A stretch of 64,000 nt of DNA from Schizochytrium sp. TIO01 (Eukaryota; Sar; Bigyra; Thraustochytrida; Thraustochytriidae), in contig SMSO01000032.1 in assembly GCA_004764695.1 (NCBI GenBank), forward strand, positions 704,501 to 768,500. Reading direction: 5' to 3'. The notes beneath the pieces were generated by a model. It was not told the origin of the DNA, searched no databases, and was given only the letters and a program-made list of their open reading frames with translations. Shown here in pieces: positions 49,942 to 60,710 of the stretch (positions within the stretch are counted from its first letter, which is position 1; the number at the start of each line of letters is the position of its first letter). The position numbers and the translations under genes are program-made.

Positions 49942-51816
49942 TCAATCACTATGTTCGTGAAAATCAAGTACAGCAGTCGGCGTTGGCGAGCTAGGCGCAG
50001 AAGATGATGGATTCATAACAGACATGAGCAGGCTCTGAGTAGTTTCACTGCCTTGTTCACGCAAAGTCTCTTGAATTTGCGGCATTTGAAGAAACGCGCG
50101 CATTGAATTAAGCAACACGCGGTGTGCCCACTTGCGGAAGGCGCGGTCATCAAGCGTTGTGGACTTGGAAATTTTTTCCACTGCATGAACGTAACTTTGC
50201 AAAGTGAGAATTAGATTTTCAGAAGATGGTTCGCGTAGGCAACTGTTTTCCATGCGACGGATACCATCGATGGCACTAGAGTAGGGCGTTTTGTTCACAC
50301 TACTGAAAGCAAGCCCTTGCTTAGCGGGGGATTTGGCGTTTTTTGAGCCTGCTGGTGGCAGACAGTCCAAGCACTGACGAACAGGATTGTGATAGCCGAA
50401 GTGTGGAATGGGCGCCTGATTGTCACTTGGTGCACAGTTTGCACACAGACAACGTCCACAACGCCGACAGTGATGGCGTCTCCTGTAAAAGTTGAATGGA
50501 AGATCACAGCGCTGGCAGCAGGGGCTGTCTGTGACCCACCGTGGCGCCTCTGTAGGTAGAGCTGATGTCTGTTTCTCCATGAGATCTTGAAGTTCAAAAG
50601 TAGCCAACTTCATGCGCAGCTCTTCAATCTCCTCTAGGCAAACCAGTCGTCTTTCCAAGAGGTCCTTTTCCTTCGCTTGATTTTCTGCTTGTTCTTGCGC
50701 TTGCATTAGTGCCAACTCCATGCGTGTGGCCATACGGTCGCTAATACTGCTATCAAGGTCATCTGTGGAATCATCTACAAATTCCAGAGGCCCAGGAGAG
50801 TGCATGTTTTCACGAAGCTCCAAGCCAAAGTAGCCTCCTCCTCCACTACCAACAGTATGGCCATTGCTCTCGCCACCAGTTGAACTTTCGTCACCACCAG
50901 AGTTGCTTCCGGCGTCGTTGCTATGATGTTCATGGGATGTTCCACGCGCGTGTTTCGAGTTGAAGGAAGATACTGCGGAGTTTGCCTTCTTGGAGGCCCT
51001 CGAGGCCCTTCTAGAGGCCTTCTTCACCTCAGACAGTTCATTCTCGAAGGTCTGCATGTACCATGCCTTGAGGTCCGCTGCAGAAGACGGGCTCATATTA
51101 GATGAAGACCCTAAAATCGCTTGCAAAAGCGGCGAGGGTGTTTCATCTCCATCAGTGGCATTATCAGAGCTTCCTCCTGTGCTAGGATCACGTGTTGCAT
51201 CAAGTGTTCGTTCAGAAGTCTGTGTAATGGCCGTCACTCCCACTTTGGGTGATAAAGAGTTTCTAGAGTTGTCCACATTCTTTTCTCCTAGCTCCTTTTC
51301 AGTTGCATTATTCTGCACGTCCTTAGGGTCTGCTGTTTCGTTGGAAGCATTTGTCACATTTCCTTGTTTCTTTACGTGTGTGGGATCATCGTTATCGTTT
51401 TGGTCGTTATTATCATTGCTGTTCTTCATAGAGTCATTTGCGCCTCGGCCAGTATCCACAGAGAGTCTTCTGCGTTGACGTGGCGAAGATGGCGCGGCTG
51501 TTTTGGCATCGCCCGACACGACCTCCTCAGCCGCATGATCAGCTTTCCGTCCTTCATGCTGAAGATTATCATTCAGCATCGCTTCACCCGAAGTGTTGTC
51601 GTTGCTGGCGAGGATGGACTCCCGCGCCTCGCATGGGCCATCGTCATCCTCCCCAGCGGATGACAGCGACATGGAGGCGCTCAGCCGTCGCAGGCACGCC
51701 TCCAGAGACCCTGTGCTCTGAACTCGCTCAGATCGACGCCGCAAACTGCGCTCCGCGATGCGCTCGTCGCTTTCAGTTCTGTGCCAAAGCCTTCTCTTAC
51801 TCGCCGATTTGAGCAT
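49942..51816 (-). CDS. FYVE zinc-finger protein with coiled coil
   Basis: This 624-residue protein probably binds phosphatidylinositol 3-phosphate on endosomal membranes. The FYVE domain spans about 427-486. It has WVTD (427-430), the basic RRRHHCR (445-451) and the eight zinc cysteines 434, 437, 450, 453, 458, 461, 482 and 485; the usual RVC is RQC here. Just before it (about 365-415) is a charged, heptad-like helix suited to a coiled coil, which in many FYVE proteins supports dimerisation. Residues 1-360 are Ser/Asn/Asp-rich and probably disordered, with a basic start (KRRLWHR) and an RRASRASKK patch near 269-277. Residues about 510-600 look helical, and I do not recognise them as a named domain. 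The start is ATG at 51,816. The region before it lacks the GCAAATCC element seen before the other five genes but has an inverted repeat (51,924-51,940). Cargo or partners cannot be inferred. Confidence 0.93.
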   Translation of the reverse strand: MLKSASKRRLWHRTESDERIAERSLRRRSERVQSTGSLEACLRRLSASMSLSSAGEDDDGPCEARESILASNDNTSGEAMLNDNLQHEGRKADHAAEEVVSGDAKTAAPSSPRQRRRLSVDTGRGANDSMKNSNDNNDQNDNDDPTHVKKQGNVTNASNETADPKDVQNNATEKELGEKNVDNSRNSLSPKVGVTAITQTSERTLDATRDPSTGGSSDNATDGDETPSPLLQAILGSSSNMSPSSAADLKAWYMQTFENELSEVKKASRRASRASKKANSAVSSFNSKHARGTSHEHHSNDAGSNSGGDESSTGGESNGHTVGSGGGGYFGLELRENMHSPGPLEFVDDSTDDLDSSISDRMATRMELALMQAQEQAENQAKEKDLLERRLVCLEEIEELRMKLATFELQDLMEKQTSALPTEAPRWVTDSPCCQRCDLPFNFYRRRHHCRRCGRCLCANCAPSDNQAPIPHFGYHNPVRQCLDCLPPAGSKNAKSPAKQGLAFSSVNKTPYSSAIDGIRRMENSCLREPSSENLILTLQSYVHAVEKISKSTTLDDRAFRKWAHRVLLNSMRAFLQMPQIQETLREQGSETTQSLLMSVMNPSSSAPSSPTPTAVLDFHEHSD

Positions 51817-54028
51817 TCTTTATCTCTGTTTTTTTCTCTCTCTTTCTTTTCAATAACTCGATCAATCTACTTCTTATGACAGAGACTATAGTGTCCAATA
51901 AGAGAAGAAAGGAAAAAGTCAAGCCGTAAGGAACTTACGGAACCTACGGAACTTCTGGCTACTGGCTTGGATAACCGCTACTGCTGAGGTTTAGCCTAGG
52001 AGGCAGATAAGAGTGGCAGGGATAAAGAAAGGGTCTTGATCAGATGAGGTTGGCTTTGGCTGTGGCTTTGGTTTGAGATTGAAGACGAAGTTGCGAATCA
52101 AATCGAAGTCGAGTACAAAGTTGAAGCAGAAGAAGAGAATGCGGGGAGTCGGGGAAAACGGAGAGCGAGAACCTGGTAAAGACCAGGAAGGTTTCAGGAA
52201 ATGGTGCGATTTTGATGGGGATAGATATATATATATAGATAGATGCAGCAGGTACTCCCTAAGCTAAGTTTTGGGAATTCAGGTGACTGGCTGCCAGGAT
52301 AAGAGTTAGTTCTCTGCTCTGCGGCAGTGGTGACACGGAATTGATCTGGGACCAGGCGCCTGAGGTTGACCAAGCTACTGACCCTCAGCGGGTGGCGACA
52401 GAATACGCTTCGCTGGAGAGACGAGACACCGGTTAGCAGAGATGGACCGTGTTTCTGGTTAATTTAGATTTGACGTGTGCAAAAGCAATTCTTCCTCTTA
52501 AAGTGAACAAGGTGCGCGCTCCCAAAGTGCTTTGATCGGGAGCTCGATCGCGACTTCTCTGCAATGGTTGGTTCACTTGAAGCACGTATCGTGAAACCAC
52601 GCAAGAGAGTTGTTCGATATGAGCCAAATGAGGTCAGCAAGGATTACTAGAGGGTCCTAACAGGTCAATCAATAGCAAGAGACAAGGAGATGAAACCCAT
52701 GAAACTCGTGAAACCCTGAGCGCAAGTAAGCTGCTGCTCCGGCACTGAGACCGCCAGAGCGTCTGCCAGCTAGATGATTAGGACTGGCGCTAGTGAGCAT
52801 CCGCTCGGGCTTGCCTCGAAACAGGGTGCTGCCAGGCAGCACCTTCCAGATGATTTGGCTCTGTTTGGTGCACAGAAATTGTGTGACCAATTGGTCTCGA
52901 ATTGAAGTCAAAAAAGGGATCTAATAGTCCCTATGTAAGTCTTACTTGATAGGTTAGTGGCGGTGTAACGGATCGACCGCATGATAAGCGATGTTGCGAT
53001 TGTTCAAAAAGAGTACAAGAAAGATATGCTGCCCTGTACAGGATGAACCCGCGGTATTTGAGCCTGACCAGCACTGCGGAGTTATAACATTTTTTTGCTA
53101 GAACCAGACCCGCTGGAGGTAACGAAGCACGAACCAACTTAATATGAATAGAATTTGTTGTAAATACTTTGCGTATCATGAAACACAAAATTTGGGAACC
53201 TCGGCAGTGGATCAAGTGACCCGGCATTTTGAGGAATCTTTGGGAAATACTGCGAAGTGAAGACGAAAAGGAGTGAACACTAGATAAGTAATGACAAAAA
53301 CATAAACAAAAAAGAACAAACAATTTAGAGTAACCAAGAGGGTAGGTAGGAAGAACCAGTATGGAGCAGCTGGCCTTAGAAGCTAGGACAGATTTATGAT
53401 AAAAATGGGTGAAGATCAGCTGCACAAATTGTGCAATGATCCGCAACCAGGGCAGGCCATAATGGTCATGATGTTTGCGCATAATTGGAACGGAACAACT
53501 GAAGAGGTTTTGGGGAAATGTTGCTTGTTATAGAGGTAGTAATCAGAGAGGGTCTATCGTAAAGAAGAAGAAAACAAACTCCTTGTGAGCGCTCCCTCAT
53601 GTTGCGTTGCGTTTGAGAGCTTATTTCATGCTTCTGCTTTTGCAACCTACAATTGTGGGGCTGGTTAATTCGCAAAAGTGATATATTGGAAACGAGAAAA
53701 CATCAAGAGAACTCAGCTCTTAAAGGTCACAGAATAATAGAGTCAACAAGTTCTGCTCAGCAGGTACATGAAGACAGAGCTAGCTCCAGTGTAGCAGTAA
53801 AGAAATCGAACCCATAACATTTTCATTTGTTTGGCCTCTAAATAATCAACACATGCTGCTGTTTCAAGAACTTTGATTGTTGGGAACTTGTACACATTTA
53901 CACCCAGAACATGTAGGCATTAATTGCTAGTGGCAGCTTGGGCGAGGCAGAACGGTATCTGAAGATTTTAGTCGATCTTCCATCTATACCAAGGCAACCT
54001 TATAACACATCGGCAGGAAGAGACGACC
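51817..54028. other. Intergenic region between the FYVE and ankyrin genes
   Basis: It contains the FYVE promoter side (C/T-rich to about 51,860; inverted repeat at 51,924-51,940) and the ankyrin gene's 3' side. A 183-codon ATG-started frame on the - strand (52,931-53,482) is the longest unexplained one here. Its Ser/Leu/Phe/His-rich content and lack of any motif make it probably a chance frame. Confidence 0.5.
51924..51940. promoter_or_regulatory. Perfect inverted repeat upstream of the FYVE gene
   Basis: CCGTAAG and CTTACGG flank GAA; a further TACGGAAC copy follows at about 51,945. The centre is about 115 bases upstream of the FYVE ATG, a plausible dimeric factor site. Function is inferred from symmetry and position only. 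Confidence 0.35.
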
Positions 54029-56350
54029 TTATGAGATTACACAGCATGCCTCGCCACTCCCTGTGCCTCCGCTTTTCGTGAAAATGCCTTCAAGCATATC
54101 TAATTCTGCAAGATCAAGCTCTTCGTCAAGCTGAACATGAACACCGAGGGGGGTTTCCACCTCAAGTTCAGGAGAGTCGAGGATAGTTTTTTGCTTAACA
54201 AAATCAGGCCATCCTTCAAACACACGGACTACAGATTGGTTACCAAAATGAAGTGCAATTTCGTAAGGGGTGAAAGGACAATCACTGACTGGCTTTACAA
54301 AAGCACCATAATCAAGCAAACGCTGCAGCGCAGCCCCGGCATCGTAACGCGCACAGTAATGCATCGCGGTCCATCCACTATCATCTGCCTTATCCATTCG
54401 CACACCTCGCTCAACAAGAGAAGAGATGTGTTCTGGGTCGTCAGAGAGTACAGCACAGTGCAACGCTGTTAAGCCTTCAGTACCCAAGGCCCTCACGTCT
54501 GCCTTTTTAGAAATGAGATACTCCACAAGATCAGTATGCCCAGGACGCATCACTGCATAAAATAACGGGGTCCAGCCACGACCATCACGTACGTTAACAT
54601 CGAGCTGGCGGTCGAGAAGTTCAGTCACAAGCTCCGGATCAGCGTATCGGCAAGCCATGTGAAGGGCAGAAATCTTATATTCTTCACTTGCAACCCGGAC
54701 GTTCGCCTGTGCATTGATAAGCATTTGCACAATCTCATGATCATTGTTTCTCAAGGCATAGTGCAAAGGTGTAAAGCCGAAGTGATCTGCGTCGTCCACA
54801 GCGGCGCCAGCCTCTAGAAGTAGGAATGTACACTGTTGACTTCCTCGCTTGACCGCAAGAGATAGAGCAGTCTCACCAGTATTACCTGCAGGATTGTCAA
54901 TCTCTTCACCAAACGTACGAAGATCGCGTGCCAAGCGTTTATCGTCGCGGTTCCAAGCTGCTACGTGTAAACGAGTCCAACCAATCTCCATATTAGGGCG
55001 CCAAGTCACTAAGCCTGCAGGACTGTGGTATAACTCCAAGGTCTCCTTTGATGGTTCTTCATAAATGCGAAAGTTGTTACGCGCCACTCGTGCTCCAGAT
55101 GCAGTAACCTTCAGCAAGCGCTGGATCTGTTGCAAGTGAGCATCCCGAAGGGAGTGAACATCATTGTACACTTGAGAATTTGACTTGTGACGTCTATCCT
55201 CATCGTCGAGCTTCTTTCCACGAAACGATTGCGAAAAGAACCTGGAAATTCTCTGTACACCGGAAACTCGCGAGGTACGTGTAGAAGAGGATGCCAAGGA
55301 AAGCTTTTTTGAAGAAGCAATAGGAAAATCATGTGTGCTCACCGAGCGCATTGAGGGTGTTCCACTTCTTGCAGACATGCGATTTGAAGAAAGGCGTTCT
55401 GTAGGGAGAGCGGCCCCGGTTCGACCTGTTGACTCTCGCAGAACTGATGAATGAGGGGACTTTGCAGCGACATGATCCTCACTTTGATCATCATCATCAG
55501 AGAGATCTTCAGTATCAACCTCTTCCAAATGTTTGACACTCGCACGTTGCTCGTCTGTCCGCTTGATACTTAAACGTTGCTCCTCGCGACTTTCGCTGCG
55601 TGGGATTCCCTTTGAAAACATATCTGAAACAGACCTTAGTGATGCGTTACTGTCAAAAGCCTCACTCGCACGACTCGCAAGTGATTCACGTAACCCTGAA
55701 CCTTTTTGCGTAGGAGTGTTTTCTTTTGCCTCTGTCGCAGCAGCACTGTTTTGCTCAACTTCCTCGTGATGCTCCTCAATCACAACTGGCGCAATTGCAG
55801 CTTGATCATTAGATTTGGACTGACGCTTGCTGCTGCCCCTTTTGCTTGCCAGAGAGAACTTGCGGCTTTGTGATGCTGACCCAACTGAGTTTCGAAGCAC
55901 GGACTCCTGGTGTGCATGTTCTAAATCATCTTCAAGGTCTACATCCTCAAAGCTATGTGCTGGCTCATCGCGTTGGTTTCGTGATACGTGACGCGCCGGG
56001 AAGCTTTCGGCCTCTGGTCCTGGCCCATGTGGCACGAACGATGACACAGTGCGCTCTCTTTGAGTACCAGGTTTGCCGCCATCTGCCCCACGATTCAAGT
56101 ATGAGAACAACGGTGCTTCGCTGGGGCCCTTTTTGGCTGGGTTGGTGGCTGATCTAAGGGCCTCATCGCTTTCAAGGTATGAAAACATTGGCCCCTCCTG
56201 CTCCAAAAATGCAGTGTGCTCGGCTTTTGGCAAGCCGCAGTGGACACATCTTTCTAAATACTTAAATGTTGGGCTTGGCTCGTACCCAGGGCACTTATCC
56301 AGAGCATTTTGCTTTTGCCTCCTCCTACGCGCTGCGCCTTTCGAGCTCAT
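54029..56350 (-). CDS. Ankyrin-repeat protein with C-terminal CAAX box
   Basis: The protein has 773 residues from the ATG at 56,350; the frame also runs upstream to a TTG, which I do not use. Eight ankyrin repeats of about 33-35 residues begin near 457, 491, 524, 559, 592, 626, 659 and 692, most with a recognisable TALH- or TPLH-like core, a protein-protein interaction surface. The protein ends CCVIS; CVIS fits a CAAX box with Ser at X, the type favoured by farnesyltransferase, and the preceding Cys could be palmitoylated, so membrane attachment is likely. The N-terminus has a basic run (RRRRQKQ), a CVHC...H motif (35-44) that could bind zinc, and three spaced copies of P-x-F-x-Y-L-E/N (27-33, 54-60, 80-86). 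Residues about 100-410 are Ser/Glu-rich and probably disordered. No enzymatic domain is visible. I do not recognise an orthologue. Confidence 0.92.
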   Translation of the reverse strand: MSSKGAARRRRQKQNALDKCPGYEPSPTFKYLERCVHCGLPKAEHTAFLEQEGPMFSYLESDEALRSATNPAKKGPSEAPLFSYLNRGADGGKPGTQRERTVSSFVPHGPGPEAESFPARHVSRNQRDEPAHSFEDVDLEDDLEHAHQESVLRNSVGSASQSRKFSLASKRGSSKRQSKSNDQAAIAPVVIEEHHEEVEQNSAAATEAKENTPTQKGSGLRESLASRASEAFDSNASLRSVSDMFSKGIPRSESREEQRLSIKRTDEQRASVKHLEEVDTEDLSDDDDQSEDHVAAKSPHSSVLRESTGRTGAALPTERLSSNRMSARSGTPSMRSVSTHDFPIASSKKLSLASSSTRTSRVSGVQRISRFFSQSFRGKKLDDEDRRHKSNSQVYNDVHSLRDAHLQQIQRLLKVTASGARVARNNFRIYEEPSKETLELYHSPAGLVTWRPNMEIGWTRLHVAAWNRDDKRLARDLRTFGEEIDNPAGNTGETALSLAVKRGSQQCTFLLLEAGAAVDDADHFGFTPLHYALRNNDHEIVQMLINAQANVRVASEEYKISALHMACRYADPELVTELLDRQLDVNVRDGRGWTPLFYAVMRPGHTDLVEYLISKKADVRALGTEGLTALHCAVLSDDPEHISSLVERGVRMDKADDSGWTAMHYCARYDAGAALQRLLDYGAFVKPVSDCPFTPYEIALHFGNQSVVRVFEGWPDFVKQKTILDSPELEVETPLGVHVQLDEELDLAELDMLEGIFTKSGGTGSGEACCVIS

Positions 56351-56485
56351 TTTCTCCGTTCGACTATTTCGCAGCTCGTCCAACTATAGTCCAAGTACCT
56401 TCGTGTTGCGCTTCGATTGGCGTACAACAGCTGTGATCTCAATGCTAAAATCAACGCAGCAAGAGCGCCTAATTAGTAGCAAGCA

Positions 56486-56493
56486 GGATTTGC
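56486..56493 (-). promoter_or_regulatory. Upstream element of the ankyrin gene (GCAAATCC)
   Basis: On the - strand this reads GCTGCAAATCCTGC. It is the same 8-mer, in the same gene orientation, as before AQP-B and AQP-C, with 135 bases between it and the ATG. Confidence 0.5.
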
Positions 56494-56644
56494 AGCGCAC
56501 GTGCACCGCCTCGGCACGTGCCGATCTCCGCGGCGGCTTCGCGCTGAGCGGGTGGTCTCGAGGCTCGCTTAAGCTCGCGTTATCTCTATAGGAGCACGCT
56601 CGCCAAGCTCTTGCACTGCCGGCGCTCGAGCTCGCTTCTTTGAT

Positions 56645-56695
56645 TGTCTGTCTGCGGGTCCTGTCTGTCTGCCTGCCTGTCTGCGAGTCTGTCTA
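56645..56695. repeat. (GTCT)/(GCCT) tetranucleotide array
   Basis: Interleaved GTCT and GCCT units. Confidence 0.9.
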
Positions 56696-57106
56696 AGATG
56701 CTGTGATCATCGAAAATAGTTAGTAAATGAATGAGTGAATGAGTGAAAAAAGTTATCCCTCCCACTAATGACTGTTACGATTAATTCCTAAAGAGTGCGC
56801 GAACTTGCGGAAAGAAGTGCCTTTTCTTCTCACTTTAGGTTCGCAGGATTATTACTTAGTGGGCTTTTGTGCTAGAGATTCTTGTAAGCATTTGGTGTCC
56901 TATTGCATGGGTCCCTAATGGTTTTCCTAGCACTGGGGCAAATTGAAAGAGAGGATCGATTGAGCAAAGTTTTGTTTTTTTGTTTTTTAAAGACATGCGA
57001 CTATTTGTCTCCATTGCCTTTCTCGTTGATGTCCCATTCCCATCTCAGTCACGGTTGCAAAGCTCTTGCGTTTTGCGAGTCCAAGCAGAAGGTGCGGCCC
57101 GTAGAG

Positions 57107-57163
57107 CTCGCTCTCTCTCTCTCGCTCGCTCGCTCGCTCGCTCGCTCGCTTGCTGGCTGGCTG
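57107..57163. repeat. (CT) array passing into (GCTC) and (GCTG) units
   Basis: About six CT units, then about eight GCTC units, then GCTG variants. Confidence 0.95.
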
Positions 57164-60100
57164 ATTAAACCCCCCTGTGGCAGAGCTGAGTCGAGAGCTC
57201 ACTAAACCGATAAACCTGAACTTTAAAAGTACACGACTACCGTGACTTATACCCTCGTTTGATTCTAAATGCTTGAAGCAGTAGCACACAAGTTTTCATG
57301 ATCTACAGGCAAGGACTTCTCTCCCCGAATACTACACGTTGCTCAAAGCAGCAACGATTGGCGTTGAACCCCCCCCTACTGCGGCAATGGCCCGCGCTGG
57401 TTTGGTATGAATACCTATGGTGTACTTTCTTTTGACAAGCTTGTTTGTTTATTCGATCAATTGCTCATGTCTTTTTTGTAGGAAAGCTCGTCGATCAAGT
57501 TCGTAATTCGGAAGGAATCTATCCCTGCACAGCAGCCCCAAAGACTGACAGGCGAGGCCTTCAACACTATAGCCTTGCACAAGTGTAAGCGCCCGGTGCA
57601 ACAGCAAGCAACAGCGTGGAGCGAAGGAGACGACGCTAGCAAGAGCGAGTGCTTCGATGGCTTATTACTTCTTGCTTGCCTTTCCCTCGCTCACTCGCAC
57701 ACAACTGAAGTTTCGATTGAATTACCGTGACTTTCTATCATTGAGCACACTACTGTGCCGGTAGACAGTCCTAGCTTAAAAGACTTCCCTCGGGCTGTAA
57801 TTTTTTTTCTTCAACCAAAGCCCTGCTGGCAACTAATTTCCAAATAAGTACTACTGCTAACAACATCAAAGACAAAACTGAAGACGGAAAGAGGCGAAAA
57901 GAGCGACGTTCTGTTCAATAAGTAAGTAGGTACCTGCTTTCCTATCTATCACCAGTAAGTAGGTAGGAAGGTAGTTAGTTAGAAGAACTGGAGCTAATAC
58001 AACTACATTTTTACTTGAGTTTTTGCCCAAATGAAGGGTTTCTGGGAATATACCCCCTGGCTAGTTGGAGTCGAGGCACTGCAGCAGTTGCGCGCGCTGG
58101 TCGGCTGGGCGCTCTGCAACGATCATCATCCCGCCAGTGGGGTCCAAAAGCAAGAGGTCGATAATGGCGGTGGTGAAGAAGTGAAGCAATTTGCTATAAT
58201 ATGGATGAAGTGGGATGGTCAGCACGTGCATGGAAGCTAGAGACGTATAACGAAATCCCTACTCGATCAGAAACAAGCCATTTGTATAAGCGAATTTTGA
58301 GACGAAAGGGGGCACCCTAGGATAACTTTCCGATAAGCTCTGAATTGCGTTGTGCAAAAGCTGCGTAACCAAAATGACCAAAATGGCAGAAAAGGAAAAG
58401 ACAAACTATTTATGGAGCTCGCCACAGCTGTGCAACTTGTGCAGGATAATACGCAGAGGTGATACACTATTGGTAGCCTCCGCGAGCAAGTCTTTCTGGA
58501 GCTGAGTTAGAATGCCAATTCGGGCCCTTTGCGTGGGGCCTTGCACATCATCCTTTTCTTCTTCTTCCTAACATCCTAACATGGTAGTAGTAGTGTTAAA
58601 TGGGAGTGTCAGTAACACTACGAGTGGAGGAACGAATGCAAAATCGTGACCATTATCACGGCTTCAAGGACTTGTGTCCTTCCGCCGGGTCGCGTGCCGG
58701 CACCTGGGTTTCTTAAGAAGGATGTGCCGAGCTTCAATCTCACTTCGCGTTCGTCGCTGCAGATTAAGGATCTCTGACACAACACTGCCGTAGCTTAAAG
58801 CGAGCTGAGCGCTGCTCATACGATCTGCTCACACACTGTAAGAATCACCCAACCAGCAGATTGGCAGATTGGTTGGTTAATGGAATAAAATTAAGATAAT
58901 TTTAGCTTTTGAACATAGCATTGCCAACAAAAGTAATGCAAGGATTTTAGTTTACATTCTGCTGGATAGCATTGCAGGAAAACAGAGATCTGATTCCATT
59001 GCTGGTCATTATTTAAAGAACGCGAGAGGCCAAACGTGGAATTCCCTTGGCTACCTCAAGAGGGGATCAACTTCAAGTATAGCCAAAATATTGAGCGTGT
59101 GCCAACTTTGCATAGTACGCACTGAAGAATTCATTCCTGCGTGCACATCATAAGAGGAAACGATAAAATAGTTGTAAATGACAGACTAAAGTTTAAAAAT
59201 TGCTAGCACAAACTTGAAGCTACACGGCCCTGAAAAGAGAAGCTGCAGCATATCAATAGTGTCCGGGTGTTTGGGCATGCGTTCGACAAATTCAAGTTGG
59301 GATTCAGGCCTAATAAATAGGTATTATGCTAATTACCTCTAGAGAAGCGGGGTGTGTATTTAGAGATTCAAATAAACGGTGTGCACAGTAAAATTTCAAG
59401 CTGCGGTGCCACCATTCTCGTAAGAACACTGGAAATTTTCTACGCATCAATGATTGCTCTATTATTTTAACTTGAAGCAGCTTCTAGTTTTACAAATCAA
59501 GGTCGTTTGACGCTAGAAGCTAGCAGGATTTTCAGTTTGATCCTTCAATAGTATCTCCTTGAAAACGAAGGATCGTGGGGTCTTGGAAAAGGACCAATGA
59601 AACGTATTTGTACTAAAAATATCAAGCTTTAAATCTACTAGCGAATTACTTTCACATAAAGTATACAGGTCTCCTAAAAGGTAAGAGATCTTTGAACAGC
59701 CACAACACATGATGTGAATGTCTTTGTGAGCTTAGTCTGACCAAGCCTGTACACTTTCTATTCATTCGCTCCTTTACATGCAAATACGTCTCTGAAAGAA
59801 TAGAATGGGCCCATGCTTCAACAGGGCTGAAATTACTTCATAAAAAGTGAGACTTTAGCAAGAAATTAACAGCGAGGTCAGTCCAAATTGCTCTGTTTGC
59901 GAAAAGGATTCCAAGGGAGATTATTATTTATAATTTGAAATGATCATGATGAAAGATGCGTATCTTCATCCTTTATCATGGATGATATTGGAAAAGTTTA
60001 TCACTCATAGGACTGGTTTGATACTTGCAAAACATAGATTTTCTATGAAGGTAGGTTCGATGAATAAGTCATAGTACTAAATTTCTAGAATGACAAAACA

Positions 60101-60710
60101 AGGTGCAGAGCTTGATTTCATTAATTTGTTATTATTCTTTTTTATCTACAACAGCCGATGTTCGAAGTAGTATGTATATGCAAATGTCCCAAATTTTGTT
60201 CTTTTCCTCAGTGACAATGAGAAAAAACTGAATAATTTCTAAATGTTTAGGTTTCTTTTTGAAAATGTAAACGATATGTTTTGCTTTGTAGTTGAGTAGA
60301 ATGGAGGGCCATGTTTTACAAAGATTCATGGTCACGAAATCCTATCCTCAATGAATGAAGATACAACAACATGGAAGGTCCAAACTTTGGAAAAGAAAAT
60401 CCAGGATCAAGTTTTTACTTTTATAGCTTTTGCGATCCACTGCATAACACGTTTCATGAAAGCGTAAAGCGAACTCCGTGTTGAAGAAAAACCGCTTGCC
60501 TTATGAGTGATCGAAGTGAGCAGCTTAAACTGCATTCCAAAAGATGTAATTTACACATCCTCAATGTGAAGATCAAGCTGAGATGAACGTAAGCGGTTTC
60601 TAGAAACGTTTTATGTTTTTAGATTATGGTACTATTTTCGCCTAAGCAACAGACATATATTTTGTTTTCGCAACTGCCATACAATATGATGACATTTGTA
60701 TTGGTGAAGT

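Larger units (their letters stand above)
56494..60710. other. Intergenic region between the ankyrin and thioesterase genes
   Basis: It contains a GTCT/GCCT array (56,645-56,695), a CT-to-GCTC array (57,107-57,163), TAAG/GTAG units (57,915-57,980), and otherwise mostly unique, repeat-poor sequence from 58,000 on. Open frames are short and unrecognised. Confidence 0.55.

Noticed and set aside
52931-53482. 183-codon - strand frame between the FYVE and ankyrin genes
   Set aside because: It has an ATG, but the composition is unlike the neighbouring genes and no motif is visible. The GCAAATCC element is not seen before it.
56351-56383. Upstream extension of the ankyrin frame to a TTG
   Set aside because: A good ATG follows 11 codons later; non-ATG initiation is not needed. 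The same reasoning moves the thioesterase start from 62,160 to 62,115.
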